A stretch of DNA of 64,000 nucleotides. It comes from Lutibacter sp. (lineage in GTDB: Bacteria; Bacteroidota; Bacteroidia; Flavobacteriales; Flavobacteriaceae). Below are positions 1 to 8,555 of this stretch, piece by piece (position 1 is the first letter of the stretch; each line of letters starts with the position of its first letter). The notes below the pieces were generated by a model. It did no database searches, was not told where the DNA came from, and worked only from the letters and a program-made list of their open reading frames with translations. Position numbers and translations under genes: made by a program. The stretch covers positions 186,001 to 250,000 of the forward strand of contig NZ_JAEINV010000004.1 in assembly GCF_016342705.1 (NCBI RefSeq). Reading direction: 5' to 3'.

Positions 1-250
1 AATCTACTTTATCATATGCAGAAAGTGCGAATGACGGGCTTATCCAGTTTGAAGAAGTTGTATTACCTCCAATACATAAATCGTATGTGCCGCTATAAGC
101 ATTAGAATTTGAACGAAAAGCATTTGCACCCCCATCTAACCAACCATCTACACTTGATTCAAAGTCTGCTTGATGAATAATTGTAGTTTGCGAAAAAACA
201 TTCGTAAAAAATAATATAAACAATGCAAATAAAGTAGTAATTTTTTTCAT
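1..250 (-). CDS. Secreted protein, N-terminal fragment
   Basis: Open frame of 83 codons running off the left edge of the window; the ATG is at 248-250. The product begins with a lysine pair, a hydrophobic stretch (TLFALFILFFTNVF) and a signal-peptidase-like end SQ, so it is exported. The following residues (HQADFESSVDGW, then GGNTTSSNWISPSF) resemble the start of the galactose-binding-like or MAM-type jelly-roll domains common in secreted flavobacterial enzymes and adhesins. Many such proteins carry a C-terminal type IX sorting domain, but that end lies outside the window, so this is inference. The function cannot be named. Confidence 0.75.
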   Translation of the reverse strand, partial: MKKITTLFALFILFFTNVFSQTTIIHQADFESSVDGWLDGGANAFRSNSNAYSGTYDLCIGGNTTSSNWISPSFALSAYDKVD

Positions 251-673
251 AAACATACGGGTGCTATGTTATTTCGAAAATTTAAATAAAATGCTTTTTG
301 AAGAATTTTATGTTTCCTATTTAAATTAAAATTGACTCTATAGTAGGAGTTCTTTTTTATTCAAACTCATACATAGTTAAAGAACTAGTTATTAACAATA
401 ATTTAATATATAAACTATGTTTTAATGAAAATCATTTTAAATTTCATGGTGTTGGGGTTTTGGACTGACTAAAGTAGTAATATAAAATGTAACTTCCTAA
501 TTTAAAGCGGTTTATTTTTTTAATAAACAGGTGGATAAATACTATGTATAACTTGTTTTATATAGTAAATGGTAAAATTACCATCTAAATAATAATAAGA
601 TACTAAATTTAATTCTTGAGAAAATAGTTAATAAACTTTATTTTTTAGTTTATAGTTAATGCTCATAAAACTA
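251..673. other. Intergenic gap, 423 bp, no gene seen
   Basis: Very AT-rich. Lies between the start of the leftmost secreted protein and the end of the TonB receptor, so it should hold the promoter of the former and the terminator of the latter. I see only weak inverted repeats (ATGGTAA/TTACCAT near 571-586, ATAAACT/AGTTTAT near 631-653), neither followed by a convincing T-run. No perfect TAnnTTTG box was found on the minus strand. Confidence 0.5.
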
Positions 674-3121
674 CTAAATACTCAACAACAAAGAAAGAGA
701 TAAATTTCTACCGGGTGCGCTTATGGATGATGCGAATTCTTTGTAATGTACATCCAAAATATTGTCTACATTAACAAAGCAAGTAATACTATTATTAATT
801 TTGTAATTAGAATTAAAATTTATGGTATTCCAGCTAGGGGAACCATAATACTGATTGGTTTCAGTAATAAATGGCACTTGTTCCACACTATCAATACCTT
901 CAATTAAATTATAATCTTCTAATTTCTTTTTTTGATTGAATTTGAAATTTACATTCGCTTGAAAGCGCTCTTTTTCAAAACCAATTTCAAATAAGCCAAA
1001 TATAGGCGGTATGGAAGAAAGCGGCTCTTTTGTATCATAAGCCATTCCTTTGGTGTATGTTACTGAACCTCTTGTAAACCATTGTTCATTAATGCTTCCT
1101 TTTAAGCTAAAAGTGCCTCCAATAATATAAGCATTGTCTTTATTTACATTTGCCACAACGTTTCCAACTTCTCCATCATACACAATAGTTTGGCTATTAT
1201 TTAATGTATAATAATCTCTCGTAATATAATTTGATAATAAGGTGTAATAAACATTTAAGCCCGTTTGAAATGTTTTTTCTTTGAAATATTTTAAAACACT
1301 GGTTTCAAAATTATAGACATATTCTGGCTCTAAACTCGTATTTGGCACTGTTACATTACCAGATTTCTCTCTAACTTTGCCAATATCATCTAAATTTGGT
1401 GCTCTAAATCCTGAAGAAACCACACCATTTAACTGCCAATCATTTTTGGGTTTAAAAGCATAACCAATGGTGGCGGTTACTGCCGAAGTATTTAAAGAGA
1501 TATCTGAGTCTGGAAGCGTTATAAACGTATTATCTATCCATTTAGCGGTTAAGTTGGTATTTACATATCTAATACCTGTATTTAAGGTGGATTTTTTATT
1601 AATATCTTGTCTGTAATTTACATAGGTTGCCACACTTGTACTTGTTCCACCTCCATCTGGATATCTTGATTGTACCACAAAGTTATTTGAAAAACCAACC
1701 ACTTTATCTCCATAAACTTCTAAAGTTCTACCGTAAGCGTTAGAACCTACATCATTATGAGTTCCTTCAAAACCGTACGATAAAATTCTGTTTTTTGCGG
1801 AAGTAAGTGGCACAAAAAAGTCGCCATTTAAACTAAATACATCAACATTTTCAATTCTATAAGTTCTATCTAAGCTGAAAAATTTTCTTTGAATTCTAGA
1901 TTCTTCCACATCTTGATATGCTGCTGTAATAACTCCACTCTCTAACCATTTTTTATTTGAATTTAACTTTAATTGGGTTGAAAAAAGAAATCTTTTTTGT
2001 GGTCCGTAGTACGATTCTGCATTTTTTAATTTCCCATTTGAATATTCTGCTAAATCTTCAAAATTATTAATGTTTGATGACGTTGAATACTGAAAATTAA
2101 ACACCAAATCATTTTTTGTGTTTAAAGGTATTACCACTTTCTGCAAAATATCAGTTTGATTATAATCCGTGTTTTTTTGTACATATTCCTTTGAATTTAT
2201 TACGGAGTTTGCATTGTAAAAAGTGTTTGTATTATTTGAATATTCAACTACTTTTCCCCAATCTTCAAAGCCATGAGTTCGGTTTTTTCCCATTTTTGTT
2301 TCTCCAAATTCACTATAAGAAACACTGGTGTAAGAAGCCCATTTTTTTCTTCTAATTTCTACATTAGCTTCATTGGTAATTTCATTATTAACGGAACTAA
2401 ATCTGGAATATACCGCGCCATTTACCTCCTCTATATCACTAACTTTTGGCGTTTTTGTAAAATAATGTATGACCCCACCTAATGCGTCAGACCCATAAAT
2501 AACTGAGGATGGTCCAAAAATAACTTCAGTTCTTTCTATAACGTTTGGTGATACTGTAATAGAATTTTGCAAATGACCTGTTCTATAAATTGCATTATTC
2601 ATTCTAACGCCGTCAACTACCAATAAAACTCTATTAGCTTCCATTCCTCTTAAAACCGGACTTCCTCCACCCGATTGGGTTTTTTGAACTCTAATCCCTG
2701 GTAAATTCGCCAATAAATCAGCCGATGTTTGTGGCGCAATTTTTTTAATTTCTTGTAGCGATGCTATTGTAAATTGCTCGGCTACTCTACTTCTTTTTTC
2801 TTCCCCTTTTGATGCCGATAGAATAATTTCATCTAATTGTTCTGATCGCTTATTTAAATAAACAACAAACTCAATAACTGATAATTCGCGCTTTAAAATT
2901 TCAAATTCATAATACGATAAATGATTGAATGAAATAATATCAACGTCTTTAAAATCGGATAAATCCGCAATTCCATTTTTATTGGTTGAAACAACCGTAT
3001 TATTTGAATCGTTATAAATGGTAACTCCTTGAATTGGAAAGTTTGAACTTCTATCTACAACCTTAACTTGTTGTGCGTAGGTAGAAATTGAAAAAATTAA
3101 AAGTAAAAATAATACTCTCAT
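674..3121 (-). CDS. TonB-dependent outer-membrane receptor, heme/hemoglobin-like
   Basis: An 815-aa outer-membrane active-transport receptor. Order of parts: signal peptide ending STYAQ, a CarboxypepD_reg-like domain (about 18-95), a plug domain (about 110-230, with RGMEANRVLLVVDGVRMNN and VIYGSDALGGVIHYF), then a beta-barrel ending in a membrane-inserting LSLSLLLSI. The barrel contains a GFRAPN segment followed by NTSLEPE, close to the FRAP and NPNL boxes of heme and hemoglobin receptors, so heme uptake is the best guess. The substrate is inferred, not shown. It is the last gene of a porZ-recO-receptor run, with its ATG 2 bp after the recO stop. Length fits the family. Confidence 0.85.
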   Translation of the reverse strand: MRVLFLLLIFSISTYAQQVKVVDRSSNFPIQGVTIYNDSNNTVVSTNKNGIADLSDFKDVDIISFNHLSYYEFEILKRELSVIEFVVYLNKRSEQLDEIILSASKGEEKRSRVAEQFTIASLQEIKKIAPQTSADLLANLPGIRVQKTQSGGGSPVLRGMEANRVLLVVDGVRMNNAIYRTGHLQNSITVSPNVIERTEVIFGPSSVIYGSDALGGVIHYFTKTPKVSDIEEVNGAVYSRFSSVNNEITNEANVEIRRKKWASYTSVSYSEFGETKMGKNRTHGFEDWGKVVEYSNNTNTFYNANSVINSKEYVQKNTDYNQTDILQKVVIPLNTKNDLVFNFQYSTSSNINNFEDLAEYSNGKLKNAESYYGPQKRFLFSTQLKLNSNKKWLESGVITAAYQDVEESRIQRKFFSLDRTYRIENVDVFSLNGDFFVPLTSAKNRILSYGFEGTHNDVGSNAYGRTLEVYGDKVVGFSNNFVVQSRYPDGGGTSTSVATYVNYRQDINKKSTLNTGIRYVNTNLTAKWIDNTFITLPDSDISLNTSAVTATIGYAFKPKNDWQLNGVVSSGFRAPNLDDIGKVREKSGNVTVPNTSLEPEYVYNFETSVLKYFKEKTFQTGLNVYYTLLSNYITRDYYTLNNSQTIVYDGEVGNVVANVNKDNAYIIGGTFSLKGSINEQWFTRGSVTYTKGMAYDTKEPLSSIPPIFGLFEIGFEKERFQANVNFKFNQKKKLEDYNLIEGIDSVEQVPFITETNQYYGSPSWNTINFNSNYKINNSITCFVNVDNILDVHYKEFASSISAPGRNLSLSLLLSI

Positions 3122-3123
3122 AA

Positions 3124-3840
3124 TTAGTTAAATACAGACTTTAATACATTTAAAGACTTCGGTTTTTTAAAACCACTTAAATGCAATTCAAAATATTGAA
3201 TTAAAATTGTTAAAATTGATTGTCTATTTGTTGCATTAAAATCAACCATATGCAACGCATCAAAATTAATACCAAAGAGCTTCTTAAATTGAACTAAATT
3301 TTCACCTTCCACAGTATTAGAAGTTCTTGAATTTGTAAAACACCCTTCTAATAAATCAAAATACAAGCTATTAAATTGCTGTTTTTCTGGATAAAACCCT
3401 AAATATTTGGTTAAATTCAATAAAAAGAGCAAATGAAAATTAGAAATATCTTCATGGGTATCTAGCCATAAAAAAGACGTTTCTAAATAGGAAAATAACG
3501 TGCTGTTTTGCTCTTCTTCTCGTATTGAATAATATAAAATTTCTGATAAAAATAATGCAATCGACTGTTTTTTAATATCGGTATGCAAATAGCTATAAAA
3601 ATTAATGATTTCAATATCTCTAATGGAATTTAAAGCACCCTTATTATTATGATTTGCAGTTAAAATTAGCTGATTTAAAGGTTGAAAATAAGCTGATCTG
3701 ATTTTTCCTTTTTTAGATGTTAAAATTCCCTTTAACATATACGTTTTTATACCGCATTTTTCGGTATAACAGGTTGCAATTAAGCTTGTATCTCCGTATT
3801 TTATAGTGTTAATTACTATGGCTTTGGTTGCTTCAATCAT
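3124..3840 (-). CDS. recO: DNA repair protein RecO
   Basis: A 238-aa RecO, which loads RecA on SSB-coated DNA in the RecFOR pathway and anneals strands. The N-terminal OB fold is recognisable (KAIVINTIKYGDTSLIATCYTE, then GIKTYMLKGI), followed by the helical C-terminal domain (TKYLGFYPE). The four-cysteine zinc site of many RecO proteins is absent; only GCFT remains, as in other Bacteroidota RecO. It sits between porZ and a TonB receptor with 2-bp gaps on both sides, so it is probably cotranscribed with envelope genes. RecA is encoded 59 kb away at the other end of the window. Confidence 0.93.
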   Translation of the reverse strand: MIEATKAIVINTIKYGDTSLIATCYTEKCGIKTYMLKGILTSKKGKIRSAYFQPLNQLILTANHNNKGALNSIRDIEIINFYSYLHTDIKKQSIALFLSEILYYSIREEEQNSTLFSYLETSFLWLDTHEDISNFHLLFLLNLTKYLGFYPEKQQFNSLYFDLLEGCFTNSRTSNTVEGENLVQFKKLFGINFDALHMVDFNATNRQSILTILIQYFELHLSGFKKPKSLNVLKSVFN

Positions 3841-3842
3841 TT

Positions 3843-6140
3843 CTAATTGATAATTGCAATTTTAGTTATGGCTGTTTCTGTGCCATCACTAGAAGATACT
3901 AATACAATATAAATTCCAGAGGCCACTTTCTTCCCTCCTAAATTTGTTTTATCCCACACAACTTTACCACCATACAACTCCTGTCCTTCTTTCACATTTG
4001 TCTCATAGACTAAGTTCCCTGCTGTATCTAAAATTTTTACATTTGTTTTATTCGGTAAATGAGCCCCTTTTCTACCATCTATTGTAATAAAGTTATTGCT
4101 TTTTGTTGATGGATTTGGAAATGCATATACTTCCGTTAAGCTTTCTCCATAAGAAGCTACGTTACTTTTATAAGCAACAATTCCTTTGTCTGTAGCAAAA
4201 TACACTTTCCCTGAATTATTGTCAATGGCTATTTTTAAAATATTATTTGAAGGTAATGGTGAATTATCTTTATTAAAACTTTTTAAAGTAACTGTACCGT
4301 TTGGATTTGTTTGTAAAACGCCTCCTGTAGCCGTACCAAACCATTTATTATCAGCACCATCAATGGCTATTGAATTTACAACTTCCTCTCCCAATAATTT
4401 TTTTGGTATTCCGTTTTCTGAAAATATTACCGGTTCTGCTTCTATAGAATTACTATCAAAAACATTACTTGCATTGTAAAGCACAACTAAACCGCCCAAA
4501 GTACCAATCCATAGCCTATTACTTTTATCCATTTGTAATGTTCTAACGTTTAAATCTGGTAACAATCCTTTAAACTGTTCACTCGTTAAAGCTTTTTTTC
4601 TATTTCCATTTTCATTAAAAACTAAAATGCCATTTCTTCTAGATCCAATCCATACAGTATTTAAATTATCAACTATTAACTCGTTCAAACCAAAAGCATT
4701 ATTAGTTATTACAGCACTCATATCAAAACTAGACCAAGTTCCATCTAATGAATACTTTTTTACACGTTTATCAACCCAAGCATTTGCTATCCATAAATTT
4801 CCTTGAGAATCAAATGCAGATCCATTTATTCTAATACTCACATAGTTTGGATTTGAGTACACCAATTTTTCCAAGCCACTGTTTAAATGGTTCCAATGAG
4901 TTACTACTTCATTATTTTCAAGCACAAGCATTCCACCGCCCCAAGAACTTATATACACTTTATTTTCAGCTAATGGATCAAATGTAACATGTACTAAATC
5001 ACTTAAATTTAATTTATTATATGGAATGTTTACCCATTTACTGGAGTTAAAGTGACTTACGCCATATCTTTTCCCTAAAGGTGTATAGGATTGATCATAA
5101 CTCCCATAAACTATCCATAAATCACTATTTTTAACTGCAATTGAAAATGGATAATTGGTATAAGGCCCATTTGGGTGAATTTCTTGAAAATCTTCTAAAT
5201 CATTTTTATGGCTTTTAAGTATGCCATACTCCATGGTTCCAATTAAAAGTGATTCATCTTCATAAAAAGCCGTATTTACATTAAAATAATATGGATTTGA
5301 GGAAGATGACGTATATTTTAATTGCTCCACATTGTCTATGTTATTTACATATACAACTTTAGCTGTTGATATTGTTAAATAATCCGAAGTAGCTCTTAAT
5401 TTAATTATAGCCTGAGAATATGCTTTAACATTTACTAATGCATTGTTTTCAATACTATATAATGTCCTATTATTTGCTGCGTACATTTTATTATTAAAAA
5501 CCTCTATAGCGCTAAAATTACCTGAAAAATAGTGTGCCCAGTTATTAAAATCTATTAAGTTTGGATTTGTTAAATCCGCTATATAAATACCATTTTCAGT
5601 GGCTGCATAAATTTTATTTTCAAAGATTTTAATTTGATTAATGTATAGTTCTGAAGATTGATTTCCAATAAAATAGGTATCTCCAAACTGTAACTTTTCT
5701 AAATCATACACAATTATTGCAAATGATGTTGCAATGTATATTTTATTTTCAAATTCAAAAATATCATTAATCTTCTTGTTTCCTGAATAATTAAAATTAA
5801 CAATGTCTTTAGCAACGTTTATTGTACCATTAGAGTCAATTATTTCAATTAATCCATTTTCATAACCAATGACTGTTTTTTTAAACTTTTTACTATAGCA
5901 AAAACTTGATGTTGATTCCCCAGACAAGCCGTTAATAGAAGACATTTTTTTCACATTCCCATCTAAAAGATTGTAGGTAAAAAAAGCATTATCAGAAATG
6001 GCGAAAATTTCATTATCAATTTTCACAAAATCTTTCACATTATTATAAGAATAATAATCTTCCCAAGAATTAGAAAAGTCCACTTGACTCCATGCTTGGA
6101 AAATTGTAAATAAAAATAGTATTTGAGTGAATTTTTTCAT
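3843..6140 (-). CDS. porZ: Type IX secretion attachment-complex protein PorZ
   Basis: A 765-aa exported protein. After a signal peptide ending FQAWSQ it has two-component-regulator-type beta-propeller repeats (for example NGLSGESTSS, AATENGIYIADL, DKSNRLWIGTLGGL, DGADNKWFGTATGG) and a C-terminal type IX sorting domain (YAFPNPSTKSNN near residue 675, ending GIYIVLVSSSDGTETAITKI). This architecture and length match PorZ of Porphyromonas gingivalis, a cell-surface member of the PorU-V-Q-Z complex that cleaves sorting signals and attaches cargo to lipopolysaccharide. Adjacency to recO supports the call, as I recall this order in flavobacteria. An alternative is another propeller protein with a sorting domain. 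Confidence 0.8.
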   Translation of the reverse strand: MKKFTQILFLFTIFQAWSQVDFSNSWEDYYSYNNVKDFVKIDNEIFAISDNAFFTYNLLDGNVKKMSSINGLSGESTSSFCYSKKFKKTVIGYENGLIEIIDSNGTINVAKDIVNFNYSGNKKINDIFEFENKIYIATSFAIIVYDLEKLQFGDTYFIGNQSSELYINQIKIFENKIYAATENGIYIADLTNPNLIDFNNWAHYFSGNFSAIEVFNNKMYAANNRTLYSIENNALVNVKAYSQAIIKLRATSDYLTISTAKVVYVNNIDNVEQLKYTSSSSNPYYFNVNTAFYEDESLLIGTMEYGILKSHKNDLEDFQEIHPNGPYTNYPFSIAVKNSDLWIVYGSYDQSYTPLGKRYGVSHFNSSKWVNIPYNKLNLSDLVHVTFDPLAENKVYISSWGGGMLVLENNEVVTHWNHLNSGLEKLVYSNPNYVSIRINGSAFDSQGNLWIANAWVDKRVKKYSLDGTWSSFDMSAVITNNAFGLNELIVDNLNTVWIGSRRNGILVFNENGNRKKALTSEQFKGLLPDLNVRTLQMDKSNRLWIGTLGGLVVLYNASNVFDSNSIEAEPVIFSENGIPKKLLGEEVVNSIAIDGADNKWFGTATGGVLQTNPNGTVTLKSFNKDNSPLPSNNILKIAIDNNSGKVYFATDKGIVAYKSNVASYGESLTEVYAFPNPSTKSNNFITIDGRKGAHLPNKTNVKILDTAGNLVYETNVKEGQELYGGKVVWDKTNLGGKKVASGIYIVLVSSSDGTETAITKIAIIN

Positions 6141-6148
6141 AAATAATT

Positions 6149-6156
6149 CAAATATA
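6149..6156 (-). promoter_or_regulatory. Candidate -7 box of the porZ-recO operon
   Basis: TATATTTG on the minus strand, a perfect match to the Bacteroidota -7 consensus TAnnTTTG, ending 8 bp before the porZ ATG. Transcription would start almost at the ATG, giving a nearly leaderless mRNA. No clear TTG is seen at the usual -33 distance. Confidence 0.4.
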
Positions 6157-6198
6157 TTTATTTATTTCATAGCATTTAATTAAAGTAAAGTAAAATGC

Positions 6199-6244
6199 AA
6201 AAAAAAACCTTGAACATTGTAATACGTACTTACAATGTTCAAGG
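6199..6244 (-). terminator. Strong rho-independent terminator
   Basis: Perfect 15-bp inverted repeat (arms 6208-6222 and 6230-6244, CCTTGAACATTGTAA on the plus strand) with a 7-nt loop. On the minus strand it is followed by nine T residues (6207-6199). It can end both the candidate small RNA just upstream and read-through from the LytS-type kinase gene. Confidence 0.85.
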
Positions 6245-6318
6245 AATAAATAAATCAACCCCAAAGACTTATTTAATGTTTTAAATGTATAGTGCCAAAA
6301 CCCCTCTTGACAATAATA
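6199..6318 (-). ncRNA. Candidate small RNA, about 120 nt
   Basis: A free-standing transcription unit on the minus strand between the histidine kinase and porZ. A perfect TATATTTG box (6331-6324) with a TTG 21 bp upstream (6355-6353) predicts a start near 6318, and the 15-bp hairpin with nine T ends it near 6199. Inside are two G-rich runs, AGAGGGGTTTTGG and CTTTGGGG. A frame of 62 codons crosses it but starts with GTG inside the promoter box and runs through the terminator, so RNA is more likely than protein. No known RNA family was recognised. Confidence 0.5.
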
Positions 6319-6323
6319 CATAA

Positions 6324-6355
6324 CAAATATACTCACGAATATTCTTTTTTTTCAA
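6324..6355 (-). promoter_or_regulatory. Promoter of the candidate small RNA
   Basis: Minus-strand TATATTTG at 6331-6324 and TTG at 6355-6353, separated by 21 bp. Both fit the Bacteroidota vegetative consensus (TTG at -33, TAnnTTTG at -7). Confidence 0.55.
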
Positions 6356-6417
6356 CAAAATATACAAAACGAATTAAAAAATATGCAAATGGTAAGATTT
6401 ACTAAATAAATGGTATT

Positions 6418-7749
6418 TTAAACTGAAATATAAGGGAATTGAATTAAAACTTGAGTACCTGTTTTAAACCCATCACCAATGTCTTTTGTTTCAATTTTTA
6501 CGTTTTTATTTTGATATAACATACGTATCCTATTTTCTGTAGCTTCAATACCGAAAAATTTACGCTTATGAGACATATGAGATTGCTCTTTTGCTATATT
6601 AATACCTATTCCATTATCCATTACCAAACACAAAACACTTTCTCCTTCCAATTTAATTTTAAGCTCAATAAACTTATGGCCTTCTATTTTCATGATTCCA
6701 TGCCAAATAGAATTTTCTATAAAAGGTTGTAAAAATAATGGAGGTACTTTTATCTTATCTAAATTTACGTTTTTATCAATATTTACTACATAATCGAATC
6801 CTCCACTCACACGCATTTGTTCCATTTTCACATACAATGCCAAAATATCAAGTTCCTCGGATAGTTTTGAAGTTGGGCTAGATGAACTATTTAAAATAAC
6901 CCTAATAAGTTTAGAGAATTTTGTAATATAGTCAGACGCCTTTTCAACTTCGTTTTTTATAACAAAATTATTTATTGAATTTAATGAATTAAATAAAAAA
7001 TGTGGATTCATTTGACTTTGTAAAGCTGTCATTTTAAGTTCCTCCATTTCTTTTAATTTCACTGCTAGTCGCACTTCTGCATTTTTGCTTTTTTGCTCAA
7101 TTCTTTTAATAATAAACCCAATAATTACAGAAAAAATAATACACTGTAAAATAGCTCCCAAATAAATAAAGAACATTGGCTGTACTCCTAAATTTAAAAA
7201 AAAGTCAGGTCCAATAAATAATTCTAAAAAGCTAATGTTAGCTAAAAAAACGTATATAAATGATCCTAACACAAAATAAAATGCAGAAGCATCTTTTATT
7301 CTAGTAAGAATTATATAATAAGAAATTATGGTGAAAATTGATACAATGGGCGCTACAATAGAAAACGCTTTAATTTGAAAATTGTAATCAAAAATCAATT
7401 GAATTAATACAAATAATGCCGCCAACATCAACAGTATTTTTATTGCAAATTCAAAATATCTATCCCATTTTATTAAATGCGTTCTACTATCCAATAAATC
7501 TCTAGCAAAGGCTATATATGCAGCGTAGGCTAAAAATTGAACTGCAAAGTTTGTGTATAAAAATATTCCTGAGTATTCCGCAGAAACAACATGTTTTATG
7601 AAGTAAACAGATAGGGCTAATAAATACAAACTGTAGTATAAATACAGCTTACTTTTATTCTGAAAAAAAATCAATAGATGATACACGAATAAAACGAATA
7701 AACCTCCTCTTATCCACGAAAATATTTCAGAATGAAAATCTAAAAGCAT
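6418..7749 (-). CDS. LytS/YpdA-type sensor histidine kinase with 7TM sensor
   Basis: A 443-aa sensor kinase. The first 215 residues form about seven hydrophobic segments of 7TMR-DISM type, followed by a short coiled linker and a His_kinase domain with QSQMNPHFLFNSLNSI (phosphoacceptor His250). An ATPase domain follows, with an N-box-like PFIENSIWHGI and a G-box DNGIGI. It should phosphorylate the LytTR regulator encoded just upstream, whose stop codon is 2 bp before this ATG. The signal is unknown. Confidence 0.9.
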   Translation of the reverse strand: MLLDFHSEIFSWIRGGLFVLFVYHLLIFFQNKSKLYLYYSLYLLALSVYFIKHVVSAEYSGIFLYTNFAVQFLAYAAYIAFARDLLDSRTHLIKWDRYFEFAIKILLMLAALFVLIQLIFDYNFQIKAFSIVAPIVSIFTIISYYIILTRIKDASAFYFVLGSFIYVFLANISFLELFIGPDFFLNLGVQPMFFIYLGAILQCIIFSVIIGFIIKRIEQKSKNAEVRLAVKLKEMEELKMTALQSQMNPHFLFNSLNSINNFVIKNEVEKASDYITKFSKLIRVILNSSSSPTSKLSEELDILALYVKMEQMRVSGGFDYVVNIDKNVNLDKIKVPPLFLQPFIENSIWHGIMKIEGHKFIELKIKLEGESVLCLVMDNGIGINIAKEQSHMSHKRKFFGIEATENRIRMLYQNKNVKIETKDIGDGFKTGTQVLIQFPYISV

Positions 7750-7751
7750 TC

Positions 7752-8489
7752 TTAATCCAGATATAATTTTTTAAATAATTCAGCTTTTCTGTTTCTACTA
7801 ATACTCGCTGTTAAACCATTTGTCATTATCAACTCGCCTCCTAGTCCTTTTAGATATTCCTTCACATGATTTAAATTAATTAAATAAGAATTATGAACTC
7901 TAAAAAATTGAGTGAAAGCAAATTTTTTCTCAACTTCTTTTAACGTTTTTGACACTACAATTTCTTGTTCCGATTTAAGGTAGATAGTCGTATAACTTTT
8001 ATCTGATTTCAACATTACAACATCATCCTTTTCTAACAAATATACCTTACCGTCTGCTGAAATATTTATTTTGTCAGTATTTTCATTTAAATTACTCAAT
8101 AAAAGTTGTAATTTATTCTCCAATAAATCACCTTTTTGAGATTTTATTATTTTTCCCATTGACGCTAACAATTCGTCTTTATCAACTGGTTTTAATAAAT
8201 AATCAATTGCTGAAACTTTAATTGCTTTTAAAGCAAACTCATCATGAGCAGTGGTGAAAATTAAATTAAAATCTCTGTTTTCCAAATGCTCTAACATTGT
8301 AAAACCATCCATTTCAGGCATTTGAATATCTAAAAAAACCACATCTGGTTTTTCTTCATTAATAATATCAATTGCTTTAATGGGCGAATTACAAGTGGTA
8401 ACCTCAATATTTTCAACGTAATTATTTAATTTCCATTCAAGAGCTTCTAAGGCATCTTTTTCGTCATCTACAAGTAAAATTTGTAACAT
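7752..8489 (-). CDS. LytTR-family response regulator
   Basis: A 245-aa two-domain regulator. The receiver domain (1-120) has the acidic pocket LLVDDE and phosphoacceptor Asp54 in VVFLDIQMPEMDGF, with Lys in LLKPVDKDEL. The C-terminal LytTR domain (about 145-245) has the family pattern KSDKSYTTIYL and FFRVHNSYLINLNHV and binds DNA direct repeats. It is the first gene of a two-gene operon with the LytS-type kinase. Targets cannot be read from sequence. Confidence 0.92.
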   Translation of the reverse strand: MLQILLVDDEKDALEALEWKLNNYVENIEVTTCNSPIKAIDIINEEKPDVVFLDIQMPEMDGFTMLEHLENRDFNLIFTTAHDEFALKAIKVSAIDYLLKPVDKDELLASMGKIIKSQKGDLLENKLQLLLSNLNENTDKINISADGKVYLLEKDDVVMLKSDKSYTTIYLKSEQEIVVSKTLKEVEKKFAFTQFFRVHNSYLINLNHVKEYLKGLGGELIMTNGLTASISRNRKAELFKKLYLD

Positions 8490-8555
8490 AATTTATGGGT
8501 TGAAGTTAGCTTCTTTTGGTTGCAAGATACAACTTTTGAATATATGTTCAAATAG

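Noticed and set aside
6148-6336. 62-codon minus-strand frame between the kinase and porZ
   Set aside because: Its GTG start lies within the TATATTTG promoter box and the frame runs through a perfect terminator stem; composition is unlike a protein. Kept as small-RNA candidate instead.
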